A DNA stretch of 64,000 nucleotides from Nectonema munidae (lineage: Eukaryota > Nematomorpha > Nectonematoida > Nectonematidae), in contig JAUIRK010000859.1 of NCBI GenBank assembly GCA_030549495.1, positions 283,001-347,000 on the forward strand. Direction: 5' to 3'. The notes below the pieces were generated by a model that was not told where the DNA came from, did no database searches, and worked only from the letters and a program-made list of their open reading frames with translations. This document shows, in pieces, positions 1-12,500 of this stretch (position 1 is the first letter of the stretch; each line of letters opens with the position of its first letter). The translations under genes and the position numbers were made by a program.

Positions 1-199
1 CATAAAACTTATTGTACACAAGTTTTTTTTAGAAAAAGAATATTTTTTTTTGCAAAATATTTCAAAATAGTTTCCTGATCAACAATTTGATTTTCTATAT
101 CAAATGTTATTAGAACACACAAAAGATTTCAAGTAATAATGCTGTCTTTGCTTGTGCGAAGCCCCTTTATTTTCGCGGAGCAGTTTGGCAAATCGACTT

Positions 200-746
200 A
201 AAACAAGCTCAGATTTGTGCCTTACATTTTGAAATCGAACTATTTGCGTATACTAAATTTAAACGAAACTGAAAGTAGAATTGTGTACTCTCACTTTCTA
301 TATATATATATCCCCGAGAGACAAGCTAAGAAAAATTTTAAAGCAGTTTATGTTTTGTCTTCTCAACACAATAGGATTTCATATAACAATTATAAAAGTG
401 GAGTAGATTGTTTCAATAGAATGACTAGGAATTTTACTTATTACAAGTCAAGTAGGCGATGGACAGTTGCGGCATTCTCTAACTATTTAGATATAGCTGC
501 ATACAATACATGGGTCATATATTGGCACAATTGTCTTGAGGATGCTGTATCCATTTGAATGTTTTATCCAAAAGCTTAGCCATATTTCTAATTTTACTGC
601 TCATCAAAAACCTTCTTTTTTACTATGCTTTTTCTCCAACACCACAAACTATAGAAAGCAGTTCTGTCATCAGAGGATATTGCTTTATCTTAGAATGTAG
701 ACCTAAAATACGAGGCACTAAAAGATGTTCAAATTGTAAAAAGTAA
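200..746 (+). mobile_element. piggyBac transposase remnant (C-terminal part)
   Basis: Two adjacent open stretches (217-558 and 555-746) read like the end of a piggyBac transposase. The first carries SGVDCFNRMTRNFTYYKSSR and then RRWTVAAFSNYLDIAAYNTW, matching the conserved block around the third catalytic aspartate of the DDE_Tnp_1_7 family. The second ends in a cysteine-containing tail (CFILECRPKIRGTKRCSNC), as expected for the C-terminal zinc-binding region. The two lie in different frames, and the N-terminal two thirds with the first two catalytic aspartates are missing, so the copy is dead. The piggyBac at 38,928-40,565 has a different tail and looks like another subfamily. Ends and TTAA target sites were not located. 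Confidence 0.72.
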
Positions 747-3700
747 AGTATTTTTTTTCTTGTTCTTTTTTGTATTCTAATTTGTAATTCATTTTATACT
801 TTCATTTTAACGTCATTACCGGTACCTCTATTTCTATTTTCTTTATAATTATATTTATAAAATGTTTATTTTTTTGATCGATAAATTTTTATATATGATA
901 TTGTGAATTTGGAAGAATTTACTAAATTAGACTTTTTTTATTTTTTATTTTGTGAATAAAACCTATTCCACTTTTTGATCTATATTTTTGAAAATTTAAA
1001 ATATCCTAATTTTGAAATTTCTATTATTCATATAATTTTTTTATTACCCTATTTTACAGTTCCAGAAACTAATAAAATTTTTGTTCTGTTATATTATCTT
1101 TTTTGAGATGGCGTTAAAAAAATTCGAATTATGAGCCTAAAAATAACTTTGACGAAATATAATTTTTGAATTTTCTGATTTATTCATTTAAAAAACTCAC
1201 TTGGTATTATTCTAATCAAAAATTAATTTTTTGAAAAAAATATTTCCTATAATAACCGTATCGGTATAAAAACCACAAAAACGGCAAGTTCTAGCTGAAT
1301 ATATTGAAACATTGGTATCAATTTATAGCTGATAAAATATATATAGATAAATTTACGTACCTTTCTTCAATTTTGTTATATATTTGATTTATTGAGAAAA
1401 GTTGAGTTAAATGAGTCGACTGGAGTAAAAAGCCCATGTGTGTCCTGCGAAGGTTCTACGAATTGAAATATTTTCGTGAGAAATACTTTATAGATTAATT
1501 GTTAGTTGATGTTTAACATTTAGTTTTTTTTCTTTCACGACAAAAATACGGGTTTAAACTAATGATGGAACGATACCAAAGTTTTGTACGATTCCGATTC
1601 TTAATTGCCTTATGTATAAAGTTAAACATTTTTCTTAATTATTAGATGTGTCTGGATTTAAAGTTAATTTATTTAAATTTTAGAATCGGTTTAAAAATTT
1701 AACTTTTTAAATTCTCTTAAAAATAAAAAGAATCAGGAGTGATGTATCGGAAGGCACTAATGAAATTTTGGGATGCAATTCCGATATTTAAAAAAACACG
1801 ATTATCATGTTGATTAATCGTCCCATCACTTGTCTACTCCTTTCAGGCACAATGGGACACCAGTGTCCCAAAAGTTGTCTGTTTAAGTTATATAAAGACT
1901 CATTGAGAAAGAAAGCAGGCGATAGAAAATATTAAAAACCTGAATTTTGGGAGTTTTTCATCATAGCATACATTCTTTCGAAACAATTGATAGCCATTTT
2001 TTAGAATAGAAAAACTTTTTTCTAATGTAAATCTTATCCTATAAAATGGCGTTTATTGTTCCTCTGATTGATATTTAGGTCGTTAGTTAGTAAGTATTAT
2101 TAGGAGAATAGGAGATTCGTCTCCGACATTTTACTTTATAAAAAGTTTTTTTTATTATAGATATCCCTATTTTTATTAATGTGTATGACTTGTGCAGCGG
2201 TGCTATTCAATTATATATTTATTTGAATAATCCTAACTAAATAGAAATCTAGTGGTGTGCCTTTGCAAAAAAACAAAATATATGACATTAAAAAATAAAA
2301 AGTGAGGAAAGACTGCTTGAGACTTTCGGAGTGTATCTTGGATTTGTCCATAATCCATCTTATGGTGAATATTTGACTTCTTTTTTGAGTCTAATTTTTC
2401 TCGCTTGTCTTGCGTTGGTGTTGGAGTAGAAATGAGAAGACAAAAGCCAGAAGTGAAAATTTTTTTTAAGGGATTTGTAAGGAATTTCTGCAAATCACGA
2501 CTTATAAAATAGTTAGCACCTACTAATAGTTAGCATCGGTAAAATATTTGGAATCGGTACATCATTACTTTTTAGCCGTATACCCCCAAACACGGATGTT
2601 TAAGAATTCAAAAATAAGATTTTTTCAAACCTAAAAAATTATAATAGGTAAACAAGTAAAACTTTTATTCAAACTTATTATTAACTTTATTAATTTTCGA
2701 CCACTCTCGGCTTCTTCAGATAAGTAAATAAATGATTAAATAAACACGAGAATATATAGAGAGAAAAAGTTTTATTTTATTACACTAGTCATAACATCAT
2801 ATAATAGACCCTCTTATACCATGAAATGGGCCCAGAAGACAAGAAGGATTGGAGGCCACCCTTCCTCATTACAATTTGAGTCTAGCGCCAACTTTTGTTT
2901 TATTTTCATTTTCCCCATCGTAGCATTAACGCCTTCATCATAACAATAATTTTATCCGAAGATTTTAAATGAATTTTATCGAAAAAAATTGCGCATTAAG
3001 TTTCAGAAATAAAGTTTGCAAAGTTTTATGGAGCGCATTATGTATTTTCGTGTATTTGACTGCCACCACGGATGGGGAGTTTTTTCTTATCAATGTCAAA
3101 CTAAAGATGAAGATAAATTTCAAAGAGAGAAGAAAGTCTGCGGAACTAAGATGAGTATGTGTTGTTGTTCTGACGATAGTGTTCCAATAAAGCATATGGC
3201 TTGAAAAGAGCCAGTGGCGCATTCAGAAAATTATTTTAGGCGGAAGGGGAGCTAGATAGGAGAGGAGATTATTGAAGTTGGACTCTCACTCCTTTGTCTC
3301 TCCATTTTTATTATCTCAAAATCAAGCACGTAGCAAACTTTAGTATATAAAATGTCAAATTAAATACACTAGAAAATCTGGGGATATGGTATTAATATTC
3401 TATTGACTATAATCAATAAAATTGTCTCCCGTGTCCAACCTTTTGAGGTTTTAAAAGATATCTATTTTCAAAAATAACTATTTCTAACAAATGGAAGACA
3501 AACATAAAAGTTCGATACTTCATTTTATGAATAGGGGCTACTGTCCCCTACACGAATATGCCACTGTCCACAGTCCTACCATTTGAAGAAGGGGGGCAAT
3601 ATATTAAAAAAGTATAGCATGAGGTTAATTCATAGACTTCATTTCTTGCTTACAAAAAGACCTATTTGAAGTATCGGATGAAAGACGTTGTCATTGGAAT

Positions 3701-4240
3701 GTATCCAATATTAACCTATCCTTGATATCCAGGAAGTTATTATCAGAAAGAAGTGTGCAATTTATCATATTCTAAACAAAAGCTATCCCATGATTCTTTG
3801 TCAGCAACTAAAAATATGCTTTACAATAAAATGTGATTCACTTTTCATATTTGACTTTTTTATTTAAATATATATATAACCTTTCAAAATAGGTTGAAAG
3901 TTGAAGGCATCAGATATTTTGATCACGGAAAAATATAACTTAATTATTTTTTTCTGAAATTCCAATCTTTTGTTTTCGTTGAGATCTACTTTTTTTGATT
4001 ATGTGACTCATTCTCTATTAATGTCATGAATTATTTTAAACTAAATCACAGCTGAAATATGTTGTAAGGTGATCCTTCTATACACCATTTTGGAATGTAT
4101 GCCCCGGACTATGAGAAGCTATCTTCTAAGCTATATAATTCTTGCGAAAATATTCAACTACTTTTAGTGTTTATATCCATTTTTATTTATTAAGTAGACA
4201 TTGATTTCGTCACTACACTTGTATAACATTTTGGGATAAA
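747..4240. other. AT-rich spacer, no gene recognised
   Basis: There is no coding sequence I can support; the short open frames here lack recognisable motifs. A weak inverted pair, AATGATGGAACGAT at 1561-1574 facing ATCGTCCCATCACT at 1817-1830, with a third related end near 2550-2568, suggests decayed miniature elements. A separate element at 3212-3566 is listed on its own. Confidence 0.5.
3212..3566. mobile_element. hAT-like non-autonomous element, degraded
   Basis: The left end CAGTGGCGCATTCAG faces a right end ending ATATGCCACTG, giving imperfect inverted ends that start CAGTGGC, as in many hAT elements. No matching 8-bp duplication flanks it, so the boundaries are tentative. There is no coding content. 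Confidence 0.4.
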
Positions 4241-4324
4241 ATGGAAAATGCTCAGAAAAATCTTGAAACAGAAGTAGAAAGTGCAATTGAACGCATCTTC
4301 GAGAAGAGAATACGAGGAATACAA
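4241..4324 (+). CDS. FAM136A: FAM136A exon 1 (residues 1-28)
   Basis: ATG at 4241; the exon ends in CAA before GTAATT. The helix ETEVESAIERIFEKRIRGIQ aligns with the N-terminal segment ending RKMQ of vertebrate FAM136A. Phase 0. Confidence 0.82.
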
Positions 4325-4901
4325 GTAATTTTGTCTTTAATTTCTGTTTCTTCAATTGTGCCAATGCTTTGCACATTTTAAAAGAAGCGCGACCCTACTC
4401 CTTCCTAACTTGGAAGCTGGATTTGATTGGAAAATCCTTTACCGAGATAAAGACATGCTGATGTGAGGCATTCTCTCCAAACTAACTCAGAGGTTTCCAA
4501 CTTTGTCAATAACTGTCGAATGGACGATCAACAAAGATTAGGAGCACGGACTATTTTAAAACGCTCGAAATAATTTTTGGTGCTTGGCCATAATACCATA
4601 ATTCATCTTTTTAGGCATTTTTAATTTTATTAAGGGGATGCATGTAGAAGACCCCATCGTTCAAGTTCAAACCTAAAAAAACTTCATCAGGCATATTATC
4701 TACAAACAATGAGGTATAAAATTATTAGACTGTTTACGAGTTTTGTTATTCAAATACCGGAGTGTAATTTAGAACAATGTCTGTTTGGGATCAACACAAA
4801 AGTTTAAGCTGCTCCTGATAACCTCAATGCTTTAATAAAAATTTTTTTAATTTATTATTTTTGTTAAATGAAAAAATTAAAACCTTTATAAAAAAAAAAA
4901 A

Positions 4902-4938
<37 letters not shown>

Positions 4939-5023
4939 AAAAATTTTTTTTTTGTATGTGGATTTTAAATGTAAATTTTATTTATATAGATTTTTTTTTT
5001 TTAAAAATTTTTTTTTTATTTTT

Positions 5024-5054
<31 letters not shown>

Positions 5055-7911
5055 GAAGAAAGAAGTTTTTTTTTGTTTTTTGTTATTATAAATTAATTAA
5101 TAAATAAAAAATGCCTTTTGCCAGTTACAGAGGAGTGTTTAAGCGAGAAACAAAAGTACAATAAGGCTAAGTTGGTATTCAAGTGTTTTTCATCTATGAA
5201 GCCGTCTTTTTCAAAGATCGTATGTCAATTAAAAATATGGCAACATAATGGTTCGTGCAAACTCAAAAAATTTAAGCCTGAGTTTTTTAGTATATGCATG
5301 CACTTTATTGATATCGTGCGCGTGTATGTGTGTCAAGAAGCGTTGTGGAGTTAATTTTTCAAATATAAATCTACAAAAAGTGTAATGGCATGTACCATAT
5401 TAAAAAACAAAGGAAAGAATTGCTCAATTAATTACAAAAGCATCAAAAAGATGAAATGCTTTAAAATATTCAAATTTGTTCTCAATAAATTTATATTTAA
5501 AAAAATAAAGAAAATTGTTGAAATGTGTTTGAGGATACGCAAAGGCGGAGTCAATTAGGTAGGACTTTTAAACACTCATATCTAAGTTCATTTAAAACAC
5601 TTTCAAATCCTCTATCTCTCAAATTGTTGTGGAAGATTATTCCTCCCTTAATTAAAAAAGTCTATGTAACTCATAATGTGCAGATTTCTGTTTAATACAT
5701 CTTTTTCAATATTTAGGAAAGTACATTCAAATGCTGTCTATCTTGCACGGAGGATAAAAGTCTTGATTTCAAAGCTTTTCAAAGATGTTCTGAAGCGTGT
5801 ATGGGTTCAGTAATAAAAACTCAAGAAGTGATTCACAAAGAACTCGAAAATTTTCAGGTTTTCTGTTTATCTTTTATTACATTTTCAAAGGGAATCTAAC
5901 TAGAGAAATTAGATTATTCACTTGCTTTCACTTTATGAGTATATTTTTCAACCGAGATGAATTATTATAAGATTTCCGCCAGCCCGCATCTATATATTCG
6001 TATTTTGTTAGCATTTAATTTTAACATTTTGTATTTTTCAAAAAAATTACTACTATTATTGCCCCTGGCTATAGGGGTGGCATGCAGAATCAATATATTA
6101 TATTATATATAAGAACTATATGTTCTAGAATGATCAAAACCTGGATTTTAAATGAGATCTTACGCTATAAAACTTTTAATGAACTTTTAAATAATCGCAA
6201 CGAGAATTGGAATTCAGGGTGATTTAAGAGACTCTGTCATTATCATCATTCATACGCTCTCAAAAGGAGCAGGTCTTTGTCCTGCCGAGCCAAGGTCGAC
6301 CATGATCTTGTAGCTAATTCTCCATCTTCCTCTCATCTTAGCATCTTTGATCTTGAGATTCCTTTTCTTCATGTCCTCTTTAACGGCATCCTCTCGTCTT
6401 TTTTCGGCCTACCTCTTTTCGCTTGTCCAGTAAGGTTTTCATTTCGTAATCCTTTCGTCAGTCTTTGTTGCTCCATTCTCTCCAAGTGTCCTAGCCAGCG
6501 CAGTCTATGCTCCTCAATATCTTCCACGCCTGTTGTCTTTCTTATGTATGTCTTTGCTTGGCACTTTGTCTAGTAGAGTTTTGTCACACATCATCTGCAA
6601 CATCCTCATCTCGGTCGATTGCATGCGTCTCACCTCAACCTTCTTCATTGGCCAGCACTCTGCTCCGTCACAACACTCCTTACACAAGACTTGTACAATC
6701 TTTCCCATCATTGAACGCGGATTTAGTGCAGTTTTTAAACTTCTTACTAAGCAAAGAAATCTCTGCATTCCTCGTAGCATTGATCCTAGAGAGAGCGGGA
6801 ACATCACCGTCATCCATCTCATTAGAAGTTCAGAGTAAAAGATGAATTTATTAAACATTTTTATTGCACCATTAAAATTTATTTATATGCAATAAATCTT
6901 GCAACTTATAATATACAGTTATATAACTAACTATGAAGGGGGCGGTGGAAAATCAAAGTGTGTCCTAAGGGAGCATGGGTTAAATTTTTTTTGAAAAACA
7001 TTGCTCTTGAACAATGAAAAACCACGGCGCTTTTTGTAAGGGTGCGGCAGTTAGAGAAAATCGAGCTCTACTGATTGCTTACGGTGAGGAACTAATATCT
7101 TCTCTCGAGCTAGTTTTATCATTGAGCGATCTCATTCGTAAGTAACTTGTGTCTCTGATTAACTTCATCTGTTAAATAAACACTGAATGCGCTAAGTCAG
7201 ATTTTTCAAAACTGAAAGAAATTTTTTAATCAAGAAGAGTTACTTTTTGGGAATTTGAATCGTACAAATTTTGGCACCATCCAATCACTAATATTAATAT
7301 TCTGATCACAAAAAATAATTTTAGAAATATCAAAATTGATTATAAAAAAATTAAGAAATTTCTTCAAAAGTAAACAGAAGAATTTGATTTTAAATCTTCC
7401 AATTTATATAAAAATTTACGTTTAAATTCTTTTGATGAACTGAAATAGTCTAATCTAAATACTCTAAAAATATTTGTTTCAAAATTGCAGCTTTGGCAAT
7501 AAATGATATTCTAAAAACCCTTTTTCAATGTTACAACAGCCAACATGGTAAAAGTTTGTTCTTCTATTTCTGCTAGATATAACTTACTTTATTCAAATTG
7601 CTTGTAACGATATTAAAAATGTGTGTGTTCATTTTAAAGAAGAGATATCGAAACCTTTGCATGATTTCTATTTTTGGTATTTAAAAATTTTGAAATCAAC
7701 TTTTTTTCTCCAGAACAGGATCAAGAGATGCACAGACGGATGTCAAGATGAATTAAGAGACTTTTCTGCCACTATTTCATCCGATCCTTTGCAGTCTGAA
7801 AAACTTAGGCAACGTTTTGAATCTTGTGCAACCAAATGTGTCAATGAAAATATCTCGAAGATTTCTTCATTTGAAGACAGATTGTTGGACGCATTGAACA
7901 GATTTGCTTGA
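4241..7911 (+). CDS. FAM136A: FAM136A-like mitochondrial intermembrane-space protein, three exons
   Basis: Exons 4241-4324, 5717-5857 and 7714-7911 join in frame (all phase 0) into 140 aa, close to the 138 aa of the human protein. Exon 1 encodes MENAQKNLETEVESAIERIF and ends EKRIRGIQ before a GTAATT donor. Exons 2 and 3 carry two twin CX3C pairs: C34-C38 with C52-C56, and C81-C85 with C113-C117. These are the FAM136 signature and typical of proteins folded in the intermembrane space through MIA40. Acceptors are TATTTAG and TTCTCCAG. Introns are 1,392 and 1,856 bp; intron 2 carries a LINE fragment on the opposite strand. An AATAAA lies 89 nt after the stop. The molecular role of the family is poorly known; loss is reported to affect mitochondrial function. 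Assignment is strong; exon 1 is short but its helix and donor fit the family. Confidence 0.9.
4840..5110. repeat. A/T low-complexity block with a short G run
   Basis: Inside FAM136A intron 1. Long alternating A and T homopolymers, then GGGGGGGGGG near 5046. Such a block is prone to sequencing and assembly error, so its length should not be trusted. Confidence 0.8.
5717..5857 (+). CDS. FAM136A: FAM136A exon 2 (residues 29-75)
   Basis: It follows the acceptor TATTTAG and ends TTTTCAG before GTTTTC. It encodes KCCLSC and RCSEAC, the first twin CX3C pair. 141 nt, phase 0 at both ends. Confidence 0.9.
6262..6845 (-). mobile_element. LINE remnant (C-terminal end of a reverse transcriptase protein)
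   Basis: Read on the minus strand, the frame ending at 6514 contains GAECWPMKKVEVRRMQSTEM and RMLQMMCDKTLLDKV. This matches the conserved region after the reverse transcriptase of many LINEs (consensus like YGSECW-(K)-RRL--AEMRMLRWMCG-T--DKVRN). A second open stretch further along the minus strand reads DAVKEDMKKRNL then DAKMREEDGELATRSW, the usual LINE C-terminal tail. The frame changes between the two and no catalytic domain remains, so it is a 5'-truncated, broken copy. It lies antisense in FAM136A intron 2 and is GC-richer than its surroundings. Confidence 0.7.
7714..7911 (+). CDS. FAM136A: FAM136A exon 3 (residues 76-140)
   Basis: It follows the acceptor TTCTCCAG and encodes RCTDGC and SCATKC, the second twin CX3C pair, then a C-terminal helix and the stop. 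The frame upstream of 7714 is open but is intron. Confidence 0.92.
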   Translation, partial: NRIKRCTDGCQDELRDFSATISSDPLQSEKLRQRFESCATKCVNENISKISSFEDRLLDALNRFA

Positions 7912-7999
7912 AGAACTTAGACACACAAGGAAAACGTCTCCTGCTTCTACATGAATTTATATCGCTTTTAAAAAGTTTTTTACTTTTTATATCTTATAC

Positions 8000-8005
8000 A
8001 ATAAA
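8000..8005 (+). terminator. Likely poly(A) signal of FAM136A
   Basis: AATAAA 89 nt downstream of the FAM136A stop codon. Confidence 0.6.
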
Positions 8006-9562
8006 ATATGTCCTATACAGCAAATTCTATTTTTCCATTAATCAGTTTTTATTTTTCTTCATGAATTCTTGTATCTGAAAAGTACAGAAAAGAAAACATA
8101 TTAGAAACTAATATGTTTTCAGTTATTCATTTTGTTTGTCTTTTGATTGGGTAGTTGCGCAGATGTTTTTGCCCCAGCTAACTTGAGATCATAAGCCATC
8201 ATTCATAAGGGGAGGGGAGAGAATATAAAGGAATGGAACTAACTGCGCACACACACACCGTGTACTTTCTACCAACTAACCTTTTGAGGACGAAAGATAC
8301 ACCGATGACCCGAGAAATGAAAGTCCTCAGCTTTAAATATATAAAGTTTCAAAGCAGACTATTAGTCTTCAAAATCATGGTCCCCAAAAGAATAAAAATT
8401 TTTATTTGTCAGCTAATGCTGGCATCAAAAAAGCGAAATATGTGTCCTATAGTTCGGTATTTAGGGGAATTATTTTCGCAAAAGCGAGCATTAAAATAAA
8501 AAAGAATTTGTAAAAGGAAAACGAGGAAGAATACGAAGCACAAAACATTATTACGTGGTATTTCGGTTCATGAAGCAACCTTTTCAAGCACATCATTTTA
8601 TCGTTCACCCATGGTATCAGCCGAAACAATAAGCAAATTAAAGTTCATATTAGAGCTAGGAAATTGATGTAAAAACAAGATTTTATTTCAAAACTCAAAT
8701 TTAGTCCCTAAAATGTCTGACGTTGTAATTTCTTTAATAATTTTTCGAATCTCGCTAAATTCTTTTATTTTGATGAACATCACATACTCTGCCCAAATCA
8801 ACTCCTCGACAAAACATTTTACTCCACCTCATCCTCCCTCTTCAATGCACTGCCTAGATCACTCAGAAACACTACAAACATCCTTGAATTCAAACGCAAC
8901 CTCTTCCCCCCAACCTACACAATATCAACTCTCTCTAAATGAATTTCATACTTTTATTACTTTATGTTATAACATTATTTTTGATGTAAAGTAAACCACA
9001 AACGCTTTGCTTTTTGATTAATAAAATAAATTGATTAATTGCAACCGTTACGGTCTTTTTTAAGATTTTAAATGATGAGCAGCATGATTAAAATTTAAGG
9101 AATGTTGCGTGAGCGTAAAAGACAGACACACATCTAATGGCGCTCCGTTAATGATTGGCTGGAAATCAGGCGTTTGTTTCGCTTTGTAACATGGTTAATC
9201 ATTTTACGCAAATTATTAACTTATGCTCTAAATCCATGACTAAAAAGAACTTTTATAAGAAGCGTTATTCAATTTGATTTAAGTCTTCATAAAATATTAT
9301 TTCGTATTAGCATTTGTTTGTTAATGAATTTGCGTTTTTGAGACAAAAATAAAAATGAAAAACTTATAGAACTTTCTAAAATTGTTTTAATAGACTGGAT
9401 AAGTTTAAAAATATATAACTTTTTAAATTAACAAAATAAGTTAAAAATTTATAAAATTTCATGCATTCCAAACAAAGTCTGAATGCACACACACTCGCTT
9501 CAACTCTCCAAAATCTTTTGCTTTTTACAATGATCACACAGGAACCTCTTGCAAAGTGAGCA
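8006..9562. other. Intergenic spacer between converging FAM136A and DNAJC13
   Basis: No gene recognised. The two flanking genes converge here, so both 3' ends lie in this stretch. Short open frames (for example 8713-8994) show no family motif. Confidence 0.5.
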
Positions 9563-12500
9563 CTACGTTCCTTCTGGCATTATTGGAGGCGGTTCATCCA
9601 TCATGATATTGGTGAAAGATGGCAATGTTATATAACTTTGTGAGTTAACGTGAGGATTGGAAGCCAGCATGCGATATGTGTTTTCATTTTCCAAAAATAA
9701 GTCATCCCTTTGAAATTTATACACTTTCCAGCACGTCGACTGATTGAGTATCCTTTCGATGTGCTCTTTGTTGGAGTTGGTAGCGAGAGAGGCTATCCTT
9801 TTGATCGTCTCGGCAATCCTCGCTTTGAGGTACTGTGACTGAGAGGAATTCAAATGTGAGGATTCAATGAGTTGGAGAAGGTAAGGGATTGTTTTTGCTT
9901 GAAGCGCTTGCTGGACAAGAAGCTCACTGCTGCAATTTTTGAAAATGTTGTTGAGGAAATGAATTGTGGAGGCGAAATGTTCCACTGGATTTGAAGAGGG
10001 CGGAAGCTTTTGAATATTTGAAAGAAAATTGCTTTGAATGATTTCTTTGGTGCATTGCTCTGATTTAGAAATTTGTTCTAAAATCATGAGACATGGAGTT
10101 ATAAAAGAGGGAGTATTGTTTTTGGAAGAGATGATATTTAGAATTCTGCTGATGAAACCTGTAGTGGGAATGAACTCCAGTAAATTGGGCTGGAATTTGA
10201 AAACAGTTACAAGGCATTCACAACACAACCTCCATTTCTCTGAATCGTGGGGTGTGCACGGATTTAAAAAAAAGTCAAACAGTTCAACTATAAACTCTTT
10301 AGGCTTTGATAAATACCAGTTGGGATTTTTTAAAAAAACTTTAATATAAACACCGTGGATCACAAATTCATCACAGTGATAAAAGGTGTCGCTAGGAAAA
10401 GGTTGGCACGCGTTTATGTCGTTACAAATGCTTTCATACACTTGCTCACACTTCCTGTTAACAAGAGAAAAAACATCGTTCTTTATGCGTTGATTCCATA
10501 TCAATTCCGAATTTTCCAAATTATCATTGATAAGAGTGATAATGTTATCCGTTCCCTCTGAAAGAGCATCAACAAATAGTTTGGGTAGTATTTTGAGCAT
10601 GAATATGCCAACCTTTGGTCCACTAACTTTATCAACTAAGCACTTTGACAAAACTCTGACGCTCATGATCCTCAATTGATTGGTGTAGTGAGCACTTCCC
10701 AATATGCGGACCAAGAAGTAAAGCATTCCACTCAGCAAAACTTCTTTAACAATTTGAGTGTTGTGTGATGTCAACGAAAGAAGAACGTCTAAGGCCAGAG
10801 ATAGGGTGTCCTCAGAGGCCTTTTCACGAAGTACAAAGATTACGTAGTTTAGGAGGAAAGTTGATGCGATGTCTGTTATGCACTCATTCTGGGATGTAGA
10901 CAGTAAAATGATTTCTAGGCATATTTGCACAAAATTAGAGCTTGCACGCAAAAGAGAAAAGATGAATTTGAAACTGCCAATCATCTGGATTTGTGTTGCT
11001 GGGTAATGCTTTAAAACGTTTCTTAGAGATTTTAAGGTTTGCAGCAAATTGTCATCATCAGCTTCGAGAATAAAAGAGTTAAGATTTTCATTGAGAAAAT
11101 TTATCAAATCCAATAAGAACTGATTTGGATTGTAAATTTCATAGTCAGGATTTTCATTATACAACCGAATATAAACATCACCAATAACAAGCTCTTTAAC
11201 GAGATTGGAGTAGAAAAAGGTACACAGGTCTTCATCGTCATCCACAACACTCCCATCTCTACTCCTTAGTGACATTTCTTCTTCCGCCACAAATGCTAAT
11301 AATTCATTCCTGTTAGAGTTATCCCAAATGTAAAATGGCGTTTGAGAGTTGCAGGTTAGTAGTTTTAAAATTTCATGACTAGAATAGGTTTTAATGTTGT
11401 TAATGATGTAGGGTGTGAGTAAGGTGGTGAGTGTATTCAAAACACACGGCGCTTCTAGCATACGAGAAATAGCCTCAACACCGCGACGACATGTATTGTT
11501 CATCAACTCCTGCTCATTGCTGTCCTTGTTAACGTTACAGTCTTCCAGAGTGTAATCATACTGGAATAGGATTGTGAGGATGGGCCATAACACGCCACAA
11601 CGATACAGAACACGAGTGAGGACGAGATCTTGAGCAAAGGAAAAAACCGTACTAATCGCAGCATTGCACAACTTCAAGGCCTGCCGAAAGCGTAAAATGT
11701 GGACGATATCTCCACAGACACTTTCACTTTGTGAAACAATCTTTGCTTTGCACGCCTCAAAGGTAACACAGACAGAGAGAGAATTTAGGATTTGAATGAT
11801 AACGCTTATCGGTTTGTCTTCATTTTTGCTTGATTTATTAACAATGCCTGTGCACCTGGATAGCACCTTCAGTAAAACATCGATTCCGCACTGCCTATTC
11901 AATTCTTCTGCATTCAATGCTGAACATGCTATTGTGTGATAGATGCAACAACAACTCTCTTCAAGTAAAGTATTTTCTTTCGAAAACAACTTCTCATCTG
12001 CAAGCTCATTTTGTAAGCGCAGCAGTAGTAATGGATACCCAGAGTACTTATAAGGATGTAAGATTGTGGAACATCTTTGAAATAGGATGATTTGAGTTTT
12101 CAAAAACAAGGAAATGTTATGCAGTTTTTCAGCTTCGCTATTTTCTTTCTTTCCATTGCTGCCACACAAAAATTCATAAGCTTTGTTCACTTTTTCAAAA
12201 ATTTCTCGGCCATCAGTATTTTTATCGGGATGATACTTCTGTGCTAAGCGGAAATACGCCTTCCGAATCAGAGCATAATCAATGCTGTCGCCTTTCATGC
12301 TCTCTTTATCTTGGACTTCTAAGCACTCACACGCTTCAAGAAAAGACATCGTGACTTTTTTCTCGACCATTTCACTTTCCCAGGCTTGCAGAACTTTTTT
12401 CAGAAGATTCACAGGATCTTTTATGGGCCAGTCAGGATATTTGGATAAATCGGTCAAATTCTTCAGGTAATATATATCACAGTACATTTCATCCTCCAAC

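Noticed and set aside
1855-1870. Near-palindrome GGGACACCAGTGTCCC
   Set aside because: Imperfect, isolated, and not linked to any element boundary I could define.
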